Positions 1-6,822 of a stretch of 9,562 nucleotides of DNA are shown here, one piece after another (the stretch's first letter is position 1; each line of letters starts with the position of its first letter). The position numbers and the translations under genes are program-made. The notes under the pieces are model-generated. The model was not told the origin of the DNA. It made no database searches and was given only the letters and a program-made list of their open reading frames with translations. This stretch comes from Methanobacterium spitsbergense (GTDB taxonomy: Archaea; Methanobacteriota; Methanobacteria; Methanobacteriales; Methanobacteriaceae). The stretch spans positions 1 through 9,562 of the forward strand of contig NZ_JAIOUQ010000005.1 in the NCBI RefSeq assembly GCF_019931065.1, given 5' to 3'.

Positions 1-80
1 CTAAAAACAAGAACAAAAAAAAATTCGAAAAAAGTTAATTATGAGACAGCCTCAAGTTTAAATAAATAAAAGGTGAAAAA

Positions 81-779
81 ATGAATACTTACAGAAAGAC
101 CGCAATAATTGTGGGAGTATTATTTATAGTTGCGACGGTTGCATCTATATTAGGCTCGGTTTTTTTAGGCTCGATTTTAGAAGCTCCCAATTATCTTATT
201 AGCGTTTCTGCGCATGGAAACCAAATGATAATAGCAGTGATATTTTTCTTAATAGCTGCAATTTCTGCTTTTGCTACTTCATTTATGTTGTTTCCATTAC
301 TTAGAAGGCACATTGAAAGTTTAGCTATGGGTTATGTTGGTTTAAGATTATTTGAGAACGTTTTCTATATTGTTGGTACTATAGGTCTTCTTATGATGTT
401 AACAGTAAGCCAGAAATATGTGGCAGGTGCAGTTGATGCTTCATATTACCAATCTTTAGGGACATTACTGCTGGCATTACAAAATTGGTCTGTGTTGATT
501 GGGACTTTAATCTTCTTTGGTTTAGGAAGTATGACTCTCAATTATGTATTGTATCAATCCAAACTAATTCCTCGATGGTTATCAGTTTGGGGATTAATTG
601 GAGCTGCAATAGTATTATTATATGGATCACTTGGTATTTTTGGTCTTGGAATGGGATTAACTTCCCCATTTGCAGTATTAGCCATTCCCATAGCTTTGCA
701 GGAAATGGTATTTGCAGTATGGCTTATAGTTAAAGGATTTAATAAGTCTGCAATTGCTCCAGATTTACAAAATAATTAA
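81..779 (+). CDS. DUF4386 family integral membrane protein
   Basis: The 232-residue product is almost entirely hydrophobic. I count six likely membrane helices, near residues 8-30, 48-73, 84-107, 125-157, 166-190 and 197-219. The helix-6 segment LQEMVFAVWLIVKGF (206-220) is the part I recognise as typical of the DUF4386 family, and the length is normal for it. The family has no established biochemical role, so I assign none. The ATG start is set by a strong AGGTG site five bases upstream, in a leader almost identical to that of the flavodoxin gene downstream. It is the first gene of a three-gene operon and ends 15 nt before the TTG start of the dehydrogenase gene. Linkage to a dehydrogenase and a flavodoxin suggests a membrane partner of a redox or stress module, which is inference only. 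Confidence is high for the family, low for function. Confidence 0.88.
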   Translation: MNTYRKTAIIVGVLFIVATVASILGSVFLGSILEAPNYLISVSAHGNQMIIAVIFFLIAAISAFATSFMLFPLLRRHIESLAMGYVGLRLFENVFYIVGTIGLLMMLTVSQKYVAGAVDASYYQSLGTLLLALQNWSVLIGTLIFFGLGSMTLNYVLYQSKLIPRWLSVWGLIGAAIVLLYGSLGIFGLGMGLTSPFAVLAIPIALQEMVFAVWLIVKGFNKSAIAPDLQNN

Positions 780-782
780 CTA

Positions 783-790
783 GAAAAGGT
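783..790 (+). promoter_or_regulatory. ribosome binding site that selects a TTG start
   Basis: The sequence GAAAAGGT ends four bases before TTG at 795. It lies 13 nt before GTG at 804 and 22 nt before ATG at 813. In this window the sites sit about 4-10 nt before the start, so the spacing favours TTG at 795. The conserved family sequence begins only at the methionine at 813 ([10 protein letters not shown]), so the six extra residues are not supported by homology. Confidence 0.45.
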
Positions 791-794
791 ACAT

Positions 795-1745
795 TTGAAT
801 AGTGTGAAAATCATGAAAGCAGTTATATGTACAAAATACGGCCCACCAGAAGTTCTTCAACTTAGAAAAGTGGAAAAACCTGTTCCCAAGGATAATGAAG
901 TACTGATAAAAGTTTATGCGACAACAGTGCATAGGGGGGATACGATAATGCGTAGTTTAAATATCCCTGGTCGTCGCTGGCAAGTGCTTCTTGCAAGGAT
1001 ATTTTTAGGGATTAGAAAACCTAAAAAAGCTATACTGGGGATGGAGTTATCTGGGAAAATTGAAGTTATAGGCAAAGATGTGAGGCTGTTTAAGGAAGGA
1101 GACGAAGTTTTTGCATCAACAGTTTGGGCAGGTTTTGGAGGATATGCCGAATACAAATGTATGCCTGAAGACGGAACACTGGCAATAAAACCGGCCAACA
1201 TGACATTTGAGGAAGCTGCTGTTATCCCTTCAGGAGGAATTACAACCTTGGGTATTATTAGAATGGCAAATATCCAGAGTGGACAGAAAGTTCTTATTTA
1301 TGGTGCTTCAGGTAGTGTGGGGACATTTGCAGTACAGCTTGCCAAGTTACTGGGAGCAGAAGTTACAGGAGTTTGTAGTACCACTAATTTGGAAATGGTA
1401 AAATCATTAGGAGCCGATAAGGTGATTGATTATACGGAAGACGATTTTACCCAAAAAAGTGAAAAATATGATGTTATATTTGACGCTGTAGCTAAGATTC
1501 CACCTAAACAGGCCAAAAAATCTCTGAAGAAAACAGGAATCTATCTCAACATACATATTTCTTCAGATAAAATAAAGACAAAAAATGTTATCTCCCTTCT
1601 CAAGGATCTTAAAGAGATTATTGAGGCAGGGAAGATAAGAGCAGTTATTGATAGATCTTATTCCATAGATCAAATTGTCGAGGCCCACAGATATGTCGAC
1701 AAAGGACATAAAAAGGGGAATGTAGTCATTATCTTTGAACAATAG
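795..1745 (+). CDS. zinc-independent MDR-family NAD(P)-dependent alcohol dehydrogenase / quinone oxidoreductase-like protein
   Basis: This 316-residue cytosolic protein has the two-domain layout of medium-chain dehydrogenases/reductases. The GroES-like N-terminal domain (about 7-130) carries [15 protein letters not shown] and KEGDEVFAS. The Rossmann domain carries the nucleotide loop GASGSVG (170-176) followed by [18 protein letters not shown]. The cysteine cluster that binds structural zinc in classical alcohol dehydrogenases is absent, which places it with the quinone-oxidoreductase-like, zinc-independent group reducing enones, quinones or aldehydes with NAD(P)H. The true substrate cannot be read from sequence. 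Translation probably begins at TTG (795); ATG at 813 is the alternative and gives 310 residues starting at the conserved MKAV. It is the second gene of the operon, 15 nt after the DUF4386 gene and 11 nt before the flavodoxin gene, so co-transcription is very likely. Such pairs often answer electrophile or redox stress (inference). Confidence 0.9.
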   Translation: MNSVKIMKAVICTKYGPPEVLQLRKVEKPVPKDNEVLIKVYATTVHRGDTIMRSLNIPGRRWQVLLARIFLGIRKPKKAILGMELSGKIEVIGKDVRLFKEGDEVFASTVWAGFGGYAEYKCMPEDGTLAIKPANMTFEEAAVIPSGGITTLGIIRMANIQSGQKVLIYGASGSVGTFAVQLAKLLGAEVTGVCSTTNLEMVKSLGADKVIDYTEDDFTQKSEKYDVIFDAVAKIPPKQAKKSLKKTGIYLNIHISSDKIKTKNVISLLKDLKEIIEAGKIRAVIDRSYSIDQIVEAHRYVDKGHKKGNVVIIFEQ

Positions 1746-1756
1746 AAGGTGAAAAA

Positions 1757-2275
1757 ATGGAAAATAATGTAAATGGTCTCAAAGAATCGTTACCAATGAA
1801 ATCTCTTTTGATATTGTACTCATACCATCACCATAACACTGAAAAAGTAGCTAAAGTATTCGCTAAAGTACTTGATGCAGAAATAAAAACGCCAAAGGAA
1901 ATTAAACCTGAAGAACTTCAAAAATATGATTTCATAGGATTTGGTTCAGGAATATATAGTGCCAAACACGATGAATCTCTGCTTAACCTAGCAGATTCAC
2001 TACCCCGAGTTACTAACAAAAAAGCATTCATTTTCTCTACAGCAGGAATAACAGGAAAATCTAAAGCTTCTAACGATCACACTACTCTCAGGGAAAAATT
2101 AGAATCTAAAGGCTACCTAATTGTTGATGAATTTCAATGTAAAGGTTTTAATACCAATAGTTTTCTTAAGCTTTTTGGGGGAATGAATAAGGGCAGACCC
2201 AATGATAAAGACCTTAAAAATGCAGAAGACTTTGCTTTGAAAGTAAAAGAAAACAACATACAAAAGGATAATTAA
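1757..2275 (+). CDS. flavodoxin family protein
   Basis: The 172-residue protein is a short flavodoxin-like fold that should bind FMN and carry electrons in the cytosol. The first strand and phosphate loop are LILYSYHHHNTEKVAKVFA (about 18-36), with HHHNT in place of the classical T/S-x-T-G-x-T loop, a variant I associate with methanogen flavodoxins. The second strand KYDFIGFGSGIYSAKHD (about 55-71) supplies the usual flavin-contacting segment, and FIFSTAGITGKS follows as the third. The first 13 residues precede the family core, which begins at MKSL (position 14), so the N-terminus is slightly long. The ATG at 1757 nevertheless has an ideal AGGTG site five bases upstream. It starts 11 nt after the dehydrogenase gene and closes the operon, so the flavodoxin may exchange electrons with that enzyme (inference). 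No clear T-run stop follows. Confidence 0.88.
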   Translation: MENNVNGLKESLPMKSLLILYSYHHHNTEKVAKVFAKVLDAEIKTPKEIKPEELQKYDFIGFGSGIYSAKHDESLLNLADSLPRVTNKKAFIFSTAGITGKSKASNDHTTLREKLESKGYLIVDEFQCKGFNTNSFLKLFGGMNKGRPNDKDLKNAEDFALKVKENNIQKDN

Positions 2276-2405
2276 GGTAGAAAATTATAGATCTAAAAAT
2301 AGAATGAAAAAAGTGGATAAGAAAATAAAATCAATTCATGAGTCAATTAAAATGAATCTATCAACAGATAATCATGTTTAAAAATAATCCAAAAAGGAAT
2401 TTATC

Positions 2406-3263
2406 ATGAATATTGAAATTTATTATTTTTCTGGAACTGGTAATTCACTTGCAGTAGCAAGGGAAATCTCTGAAAAAACCAATGGTAAACTGATACCCAT
2501 CCCTACAGTTATGAATCACGACCATATAACAACCAATGCAGATGTGATCGGGATTATATTCCCAGTTTATTACACAGGAATTATTAATATCCCACTTATT
2601 GTCCAGAGATTTGTTATGAAACTCGAAAACATTAATAAACCTTATATCTTTGCAGTCTGTACCTATGGCGGCGGATTTGGCACAACATTAAAACTGTTGG
2701 ATAAAATGATCAATTCACGGGGCGGTCGGCTTTCATCAGGATTTGGAGTTCACATGCCCCAAAACGCCTTCACCAAGCCTTTTGAAAACAAAGAGAAATT
2801 ATATCAAGACTGGAAAAAGGAGAAACTTGCCACAATTTGTGAATGTGTTTTGGCCAAGCAAGAATACAAATTCGACACTGATAGTATTCTAATCAAACCA
2901 GTGGTTAACATTTTAGAACGAATTATGAAAACTGCTATTTTTAAACCCATATTCTTAAAATCAATGTCCAATACAGCAGGATTTAAGAAAAATCCTAATC
3001 TCCCAGCAGAGGAAATAATACACCTAATGGACAACAGTTATCATACAGACGAGAACTGTAAAAACTGCACTACCTGTGCCAAGATTTGCCCCGTACATAA
3101 TATTAAATTAGTTGAGGGTAAACCCGTATGGCAACATCATTGTGAAACCTGATTAGCATGCATAAAATGGTGCCCGCAAAATGCTATCCATGGATATGGT
3201 GAATTTCCTAAAAGTTATCATCACCATGATGTAATGATTTCAGACATGCAGCAGAATAAATAA
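2406..3263 (+). pseudogene. EFR1 family flavodoxin/ferredoxin protein interrupted by an in-frame TGA at a cluster cysteine
   Basis: The frame starts at ATG 2406 behind an AGGA site. The N-terminal flavodoxin-like domain has the FMN loop SGTGNS (9-14), FPVYYTG (52-58), TYGGG (86-90) and GVHMPQN (114-120). A C-terminal two-cluster ferredoxin follows. The first motif is C218, C221, C224, C228-Pro. The second starts at C246, but codon 249, where the next ligand belongs, is TGA (3150-3152). The same frame then reads LACIKWCPQNAI with C252 and C256-Pro and runs to TAA at 3261-3263. The total of 285 codons is normal for EFR1 proteins. If read as a stop, the product is 248 residues with one complete cluster site. 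A Cys-to-stop point mutation or base-call error is the simplest explanation. Selenocysteine is possible, but I see no GC-rich hairpin in the AT-rich 3' region, where archaeal SECIS elements usually lie. Family role: FMN/Fe-S electron transfer, partner unknown. The flavodoxin operon ends 130 nt upstream. Confidence 0.85.
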
Positions 3264-3405
3264 TATTTCAAATCATCCTAAATAGTTTTTAAAACAATAT
3301 TATACTTTTAAAAAATAAATTAACTCAGTAAAATATTAATTTATGTATGAACTATAACCATCTATTCTAATTAAAAATATTGATAATTAAAGGGGTAAAA
3401 TTTTA

Positions 3406-4196
3406 ATGGATATAAAAAAGTTGTTAGGGATGGGTAAACCAGATATTAAAAAAATGGAAAAGGATAAAGACATTAAAGGACTCATGAATTTACTTAAATA
3501 CACAAATGATGAGTCAGTTCGAAGGGACGCTGCTTTTGCTATTGATAAAATTACTGATTCAAGCATAACGGAACATCCCAATTTAAACGAAGAAAATTCA
3601 TATTTACAAAGTAAAAGCGAAGAATATGAGGGTGAAATTGGAGAAAATTCGGTTGAAAAGCTCATAGATTCACTAAAAGATGAAGATTGGAATGTGCGAA
3701 AGACAGTGCCAAGGCTCTTAGCGAAATTGGTCAATCTGCAGTTGAACCGCTCATTAATGCATTAAAAGATGATGAGTGGCGTGTAAGATGGCAGGCTGCA
3801 GAAACACTTGGCGAAATAGGGGATGTCCGTACAATCAAACCTCTCATAAATATATTAAAAGATGAAAATAATGGTGTTAGAAGTAATTCTATTATTTCTC
3901 TTGTTAAAATAGGAGAACCTGCAGTGGAACTTCTCATTAATGCATTAAAAGATAAAGAATGGCAAATGAAAGGGTATGCTGCAGAAACCCTTGGTGAAAT
4001 AGGAGATGTAAATGCAGTTATACCTCTCATAAGCACATTAAAAGATGAAAATCCGTGGGTGAGAATGTCTGCTGCCAATGCTCTGGGTAATATTGGAGAT
4101 GCTCGTGCAATAGAACCACTCAAAAAAGTATTAAACGATAAAGTCAATGATGTTCAAATAACAGCTGCCAAAACTCTTGACAAACTTCTCATATAA
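3406..4196 (+). pseudogene. HEAT-repeat (PBS-lyase-like) protein split by a one-base frameshift
   Basis: Two overlapping frames together encode one HEAT-repeat protein. The first starts at ATG 3406, nine bases after AGGGGT, and reads helical repeats up to DEDWNVRK near 3701. It then runs into non-family sequence and stops at 3765. The -1 frame takes over with DSAKALSEIGQSAVEPL and continues through repeats to TAA at 4196. Adding one A to the AAA at 3699-3701 joins them into about 263 residues. The joint DEDWNVRKDSAKALSEIG has perfect repeat spacing, so a lost base is the best reading. No slippery heptamer is present, so programmed frameshifting is unlikely. Repeats are about 31 residues, with AAETLGEIGD and LINALKD as signature helices. 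A charged linker (about 60-84) separates the first repeat from the others. Such proteins are scaffolds for protein-protein contacts; the partner is unknown. Confidence 0.85.
3738..4102 (+). repeat. 183-bp higher-order direct repeat inside the HEAT gene
   Basis: Several blocks recur at exactly 183 bp, which is 61 codons or two HEAT repeats. CTCATTAATGCATTAAAAGA occurs at 3750 and again at 3933. The segment beginning GCTGCAGAAAC occurs at 3795 and 3978. The segment beginning CCTCTCATAA occurs at 3840 and 4023. The DNA-level identity implies a fairly recent duplication of a two-repeat unit within the gene. Confidence 0.75.
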
Positions 4197-4316
4197 CAAT
4201 ATCAAGAGGTTATATAAGTGATATAATAAATGTTAGCAAAAATAGCATAAAAATTAAAGCTAATAGAGTATAAATTTAACCTGTAAATAATCTTCTATTT
4301 GTCCCCAATTCGGATT

Positions 4317-4376
4317 TTATTCCTCTTTAAGGAATTGTTTTATTTCTTGTGCAATGATTTCGGGGTGAAATTTATT
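4317..4376 (-). pseudogene. short relic resembling an alpha/beta-hydrolase C-terminus
   Basis: On the minus strand, directly after and in a different frame from the DUF2284 stop, 19 codons read NKFHPEIIAQEIKQFLKEE and then TAA. The pattern His-Pro-Glu followed by an amphipathic helix ending in FLKE is what I expect at the C-terminus of alpha/beta-hydrolase proteins. An in-frame TAG at 4379-4377 closes the frame upstream and no start codon is present, so it cannot be a gene on its own. It may be the last trace of a deleted hydrolase gene or chance; the match is short. Confidence 0.3.
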
Positions 4377-4962
4377 CTATTAATAATAGAGTAAACATGC
4401 GTAACTCATTGAGATTTTTACTGGTTTGAACCTCTAATTCTAATCCTGCATTTTTAACTGTTTTAAAGACATCAATGCCCGATGCCTCCATTGAAGGTCT
4501 GGATTCAGAAGCATATTTACAAGATAAAATACCATCTTCAACTACACATTTATCACAACTTGTACAGGGGCCACAAAACCCATATACAAATGACTTGTAA
4601 TATCCTGATAAAAATGCATGTTTTTCTATCTCAAACAAGGATCTGCGTATATCTTTTAAAACTTTAGGAAATAAATCATCCCTATTTTCAGTATCATATC
4701 TGTTAAATAGAGTTGATCCCTTGTATCCAATTAAAAATGCTTTAGAATACTCATTAAGCACTTTTTTGGTATCTTCTGGTTTTGGACTATAAGGTGGGCA
4801 TGATAATTTTTTAGCGTAATTAGGACATCCAAACTGACATTTTAATCTAACCCAATTCTCAACCACAACTTCTTCGGGATTAATGGGTAAAACTATGCTT
4901 GCCCCATCTTTAATTGCCATATTTTTTATTTCTGCTTCTAAAATATTGAATGATTTCACCAT
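4372..4962 (-). CDS. DUF2284 domain-containing predicted metal-binding protein
   Basis: With the ATG at 4962 the product is 196 residues and cytosolic. It contains eight cysteines in the DUF2284 arrangement: C42, C46 and C55 in RLKCQFGCPN and LSCPPYSP, then C130, C133, C136, C139 in YGFCGPCTSCDKC, and C148. The segment SRPSMEASGIDVFKT (about 154-168) is the other family hallmark. The cysteine layout suggests an iron-sulfur or other metal site; no reaction is established for the family. The frame extends to a GTG at 4971, but a GGGTGTG ribosome site covers that extension and sits six bases before ATG 4962, so the shorter start is better. The gene points towards the HEAT gene (convergent) and has a 700-bp AT-rich gap upstream, so it is probably monocistronic. 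Confidence is high for family, low for function. Confidence 0.9.
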   Translation of the reverse strand: MVKSFNILEAEIKNMAIKDGASIVLPINPEEVVVENWVRLKCQFGCPNYAKKLSCPPYSPKPEDTKKVLNEYSKAFLIGYKGSTLFNRYDTENRDDLFPKVLKDIRRSLFEIEKHAFLSGYYKSFVYGFCGPCTSCDKCVVEDGILSCKYASESRPSMEASGIDVFKTVKNAGLELEVQTSKNLNELRMFTLLLIE

Positions 4963-4966
4963 AAAA

Positions 4967-4973
4967 CACACCC
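4967..4973 (-). promoter_or_regulatory. ribosome binding site fixing the DUF2284 start
   Basis: Read on the minus strand, GGGTGTG is followed by TTTT and then ATG at 4962. The GGTG core lies six bases before the ATG, close to the spacing of the AGGTG sites at 81 and 1757. It overlaps the alternative GTG at 4971, which argues against that codon. Confidence 0.55.
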
Positions 4974-5031
4974 ATTAAAAAATTAAACATTTTCATCCTT
5001 TCAAGCTTATAGAAAAGTTTGATATTGTCTT

Positions 5032-5041
5032 AAATATATTT
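5032..5041 (-). promoter_or_regulatory. candidate TATA box for the DUF2284 gene
   Basis: On the minus strand the segment reads AATATATTTA, an archaeal TATA-like element about 70 nt before the ATG. Transcription starting about 25 nt downstream would give a leader of roughly 45 nt carrying the ribosome site. The background is very AT-rich, so a chance match is possible. Confidence 0.3.
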
Positions 5042-5078
5042 CATTTCATCTAATATCAATATAAATTTGAGTTATTTG

Positions 5079-5100
5079 CCGGTTTTAAACTTAAAACTGG
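5079..5100. repeat. inverted repeat, possible operator or hairpin
   Basis: CCGGTTTT and AAAACTGG pair with one G-T wobble around the six-base centre AAACTT, and the arms could extend two A-T pairs inward. It lies about 120 bp upstream of the DUF2284 start, beyond its candidate TATA box. It could be an operator or a transcript-end hairpin; neither can be told from sequence. Confidence 0.35.
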
Positions 5101-5641
5101 TTGTAGTAATAAATGATTTCTTCACTTCAATCACTATCAATTTTGTTAAAATATTATATTAATATATATTATTTATACAATCTTGATCTTAAGCATATAT
5201 ATTCTTTGTTTTGAAAAGGGATGATAGAATAATCGGGGTGGACAAATTTCTTTTTATTATTACATGTTGATTTATGAAATAACAATAATTTATTTAGTAT
5301 ATTCCATTCTAAATCCAAAATTAAATTATATTTAACATAAAATCCATTTTTTTTACTAAATAAATATAAAGTTCAAATTATAATCAAAACCTATTCATTA
5401 AAAATTTATTATATCATTTTTTATCAGTTTAAATCACATTTCAATAGGTTAATAGTAGAGTTGAATGGAATTGAAATAATATCGTTGCTGTTGCTGTATA
5501 TGAATTAATTAAATGCCGTATCTCATCTGTATTTAATTCATTTAATTATTCTTTAAAAAATAATTTTTATGAAAAATTTATTTCATTTGAAGTATAGAGT
5601 ATAGTAAGTGATGAATCAGATTTTAACTTGTATTAAAAAAA

Positions 5642-5688
5642 GGATCCAGAGGTTTAAAAATTATGGATATCAGAGGTTTATATCTTAT
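5642..5688 (+). repeat. imperfect tandem duplication of the ribosome-site region
   Basis: A 23-nt block beginning GGATCCAGAGGTTTA (5642-5664) is followed at once by a 24-nt copy beginning GGATATCAGAGGTTTA (5665-5688). About 19 of 24 positions match with one gap. The first copy contains the Shine-Dalgarno AGAGGT and the start codon straddles the join; the second copy encodes residues 2-9. It may be slippage or chance. Confidence 0.4.
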
Positions 5689-6790
5689 CGAGGGCAATAC
5701 TAACCCAGATTTTGTTGAGTTGGAAAATAGAGGATTAACAACTGTATTTTATAAAGACAGTTTCTTGTTGAAGGATTATACAGTGTGTAAAAAAAATTTG
5801 AACAATCTGATAAACGATTTAGAACATACCAATCTAAAATTGATAATTAACATCAATGGATTCAAAGCTTCGGATCAATCTTCTCTAGTGGATCCAACTA
5901 ACAATCAACATAGAAACACGTTAAAACAGGCCATTTTACAGTTACTCCAAGACTTTCCCGTTATTATGGGTATTTCCTTCGATGACTTCCATTGGCATTC
6001 ATGGGATGGTTATACGGATGATCAGAAATCAACAATATTGGCAGAATTTGCAAAGGAAATGTCAGAAACCATACATAAACTGAATCCCTCTGTGGAAGTT
6101 TCTGCTTCACTAAACTGGAAAACCCAAACACTTCAAACAACTGCTGAAGAACTTGATTTTATAATCCCAAAAATCAATATTAGCAACAGCAATGGCATAC
6201 CCCTTTCTAAGTCTATAAAAACTCTTATTGAAGAAACTCAAAAGAGAATGGTTATAGAATTATTAACCTATGATACTGCTGTAAATCTCAAACCAAGAAA
6301 ACTTTCAGACATTTACAACGAGATTTCGACAGTAATAGGCATTAACGGTCCAAATTACTGTCTAAATGGATCTCCATTGATACCATTTGGTTTAGGATTT
6401 CCAAAGAGGGATTATTCATTCACAGAGGTAAATATAGATTTAAATCTGGTTTCTAAAAAGAAAACCATTACAGAAAAGTCGAGTAGAATACTGACAATAA
6501 ATTTCTTAGACCAAAACAACAATCCTCTTTCTGATGATCTGTTAAAAACCATTGCAGGCAAGTATAAAATTATTGACCAGTCCACAGGAAAAATTATTAA
6601 GGATTTTACCAGTTTCACCCCAGATGATTCGGTTTATGAATTAGCACTTACAAGCGAGGATAATAGGATTATAAATCCAGATGTCTCCCAAGAAAATCAT
6701 ATAATAACAGTTTCCATAGTATATGGTAATGGTAAAACTGAGAACAATGAATTAACACTCACCATCTTAAATCTCACAGGGATAGAGTGA
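5663..6790 (+). CDS. glycoside-hydrolase-like TIM-barrel protein with C-terminal beta domain, 3' end formed by an IS end
   Basis: I do not recognise a named family. The 375 residues alternate strands and helices as an eight-stranded barrel would: RGLYLIE, LTTVFYK, LKLIININGF, VIMGISFDDFHW (100-111), VEVSASLNW (144-152), LDFIIPKINI, MVIELLTYD and NYCLNGSPLIPFG. The Asp pair D107/D108 with nearby His/Trp after strand 4 is where glycosidases of this fold place an acid. Residues about 267-375 are strand-rich, like an Ig-type or carbohydrate-binding domain. No signal peptide or membrane helix is present, so it appears cytosolic, unusual for a polysaccharide hydrolase. An AGAGGT site lies nine bases before the ATG. 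The stop TGA (6788-6790) and the last base of the final sense codon lie inside an IS200/IS605 right end, so the C-terminus may be truncated. The catalytic role is inference. Confidence 0.6.
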   Translation: MDIRGLYLIEGNTNPDFVELENRGLTTVFYKDSFLLKDYTVCKKNLNNLINDLEHTNLKLIININGFKASDQSSLVDPTNNQHRNTLKQAILQLLQDFPVIMGISFDDFHWHSWDGYTDDQKSTILAEFAKEMSETIHKLNPSVEVSASLNWKTQTLQTTAEELDFIIPKINISNSNGIPLSKSIKTLIEETQKRMVIELLTYDTAVNLKPRKLSDIYNEISTVIGINGPNYCLNGSPLIPFGLGFPKRDYSFTEVNIDLNLVSKKKTITEKSSRILTINFLDQNNNPLSDDLLKTIAGKYKIIDQSTGKIIKDFTSFTPDDSVYELALTSEDNRIINPDVSQENHIITVSIVYGNGKTENNELTLTILNLTGIE

Positions 6791-6818
6791 ACTACCCCTC
6801 CTTTCTGAAGGGGTTTCT
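6787..6818 (-). mobile_element. right end (hairpin terminus) of an IS200/IS605-type element
   Basis: On the minus strand, just after the tnpB remnant, ACCCCTTCAGAAAGGAGGGG is followed by TAGTTCAC. A C-rich arm, short loop and G-rich arm followed by GTAGTTCAC is the form I know from right ends of IS605/IS1341-type tnpB elements. The element therefore ends at 6787. Alternative pairings (CCCC/GGGG, or CCTT/AAGG) make a single-stranded hairpin of the type bound by Y1 transposases. No left end and no tnpA are visible. Confidence 0.7.
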
Positions 6819-6822
6819 TCCT

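Larger units (their letters stand above)
4963..5662. other. 700-bp AT-rich intergenic region between divergent genes
   Basis: No reading frame with family character or a ribosome site was found on either strand. It should contain the promoters of the DUF2284 gene (minus) and of the TIM-barrel gene (plus). Visible items are an inverted repeat at 5079-5100 (CCGGTTTT against AAAACTGG, one G-T pair), and an isolated G-rich patch at 5216-5243 preceded by CATATATA and followed by a T-rich run at 5247-5256. There is also an eight-T run at 5347-5354 and an AATTAAAT/ATTTAATT inverted repeat around 5503-5540. None is strong enough to name. The length and composition fit a region that has lost genes. 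Confidence 0.6.

Noticed and set aside
2..61. Open frame from the window edge ending in MRQPQV and TAA at 59-61
   Set aside because: It is mostly A-rich sequence giving Lys/Arg runs, with no recognisable C-terminus, so I could not support a partial gene.
914..1201. Minus-strand open frame opposite the MDR dehydrogenase gene
   Set aside because: The plus strand encodes a clear MDR protein over the same bases, and the antisense product has no family character.
2304..2381. A 25-codon open frame (MKKVDKKIKSIHESIKMNLS...) between the flavodoxin and EFR1 genes
   Set aside because: There is no ribosome site before its ATG, the composition is generic Lys/Ile-rich AT sequence, and no family is recognised.
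3264..3405. Search for a SECIS element after the EFR1 gene
   Set aside because: The region is almost pure A/T with no stem containing the G-C pairs and purine bulge expected of archaeal SECIS elements.
3697..3702. Programmed -1 frameshift in the HEAT gene
   Set aside because: No X-XXY-YYZ heptamer, no upstream Shine-Dalgarno stimulator and no downstream hairpin were seen; a lost A is simpler.
3731..4147. Long minus-strand open frame opposite the HEAT gene
   Set aside because: It is the antisense shadow of the repeats, with Ser/Ala-rich periodic sequence and no ribosome site; the plus-strand repeats explain it fully.
4963..5662. CRISPR leader or array in the AT-rich gap
   Set aside because: There are no regularly spaced direct repeats of 25-37 nt; the only repeats are short inverted ones expected by chance in such sequence.
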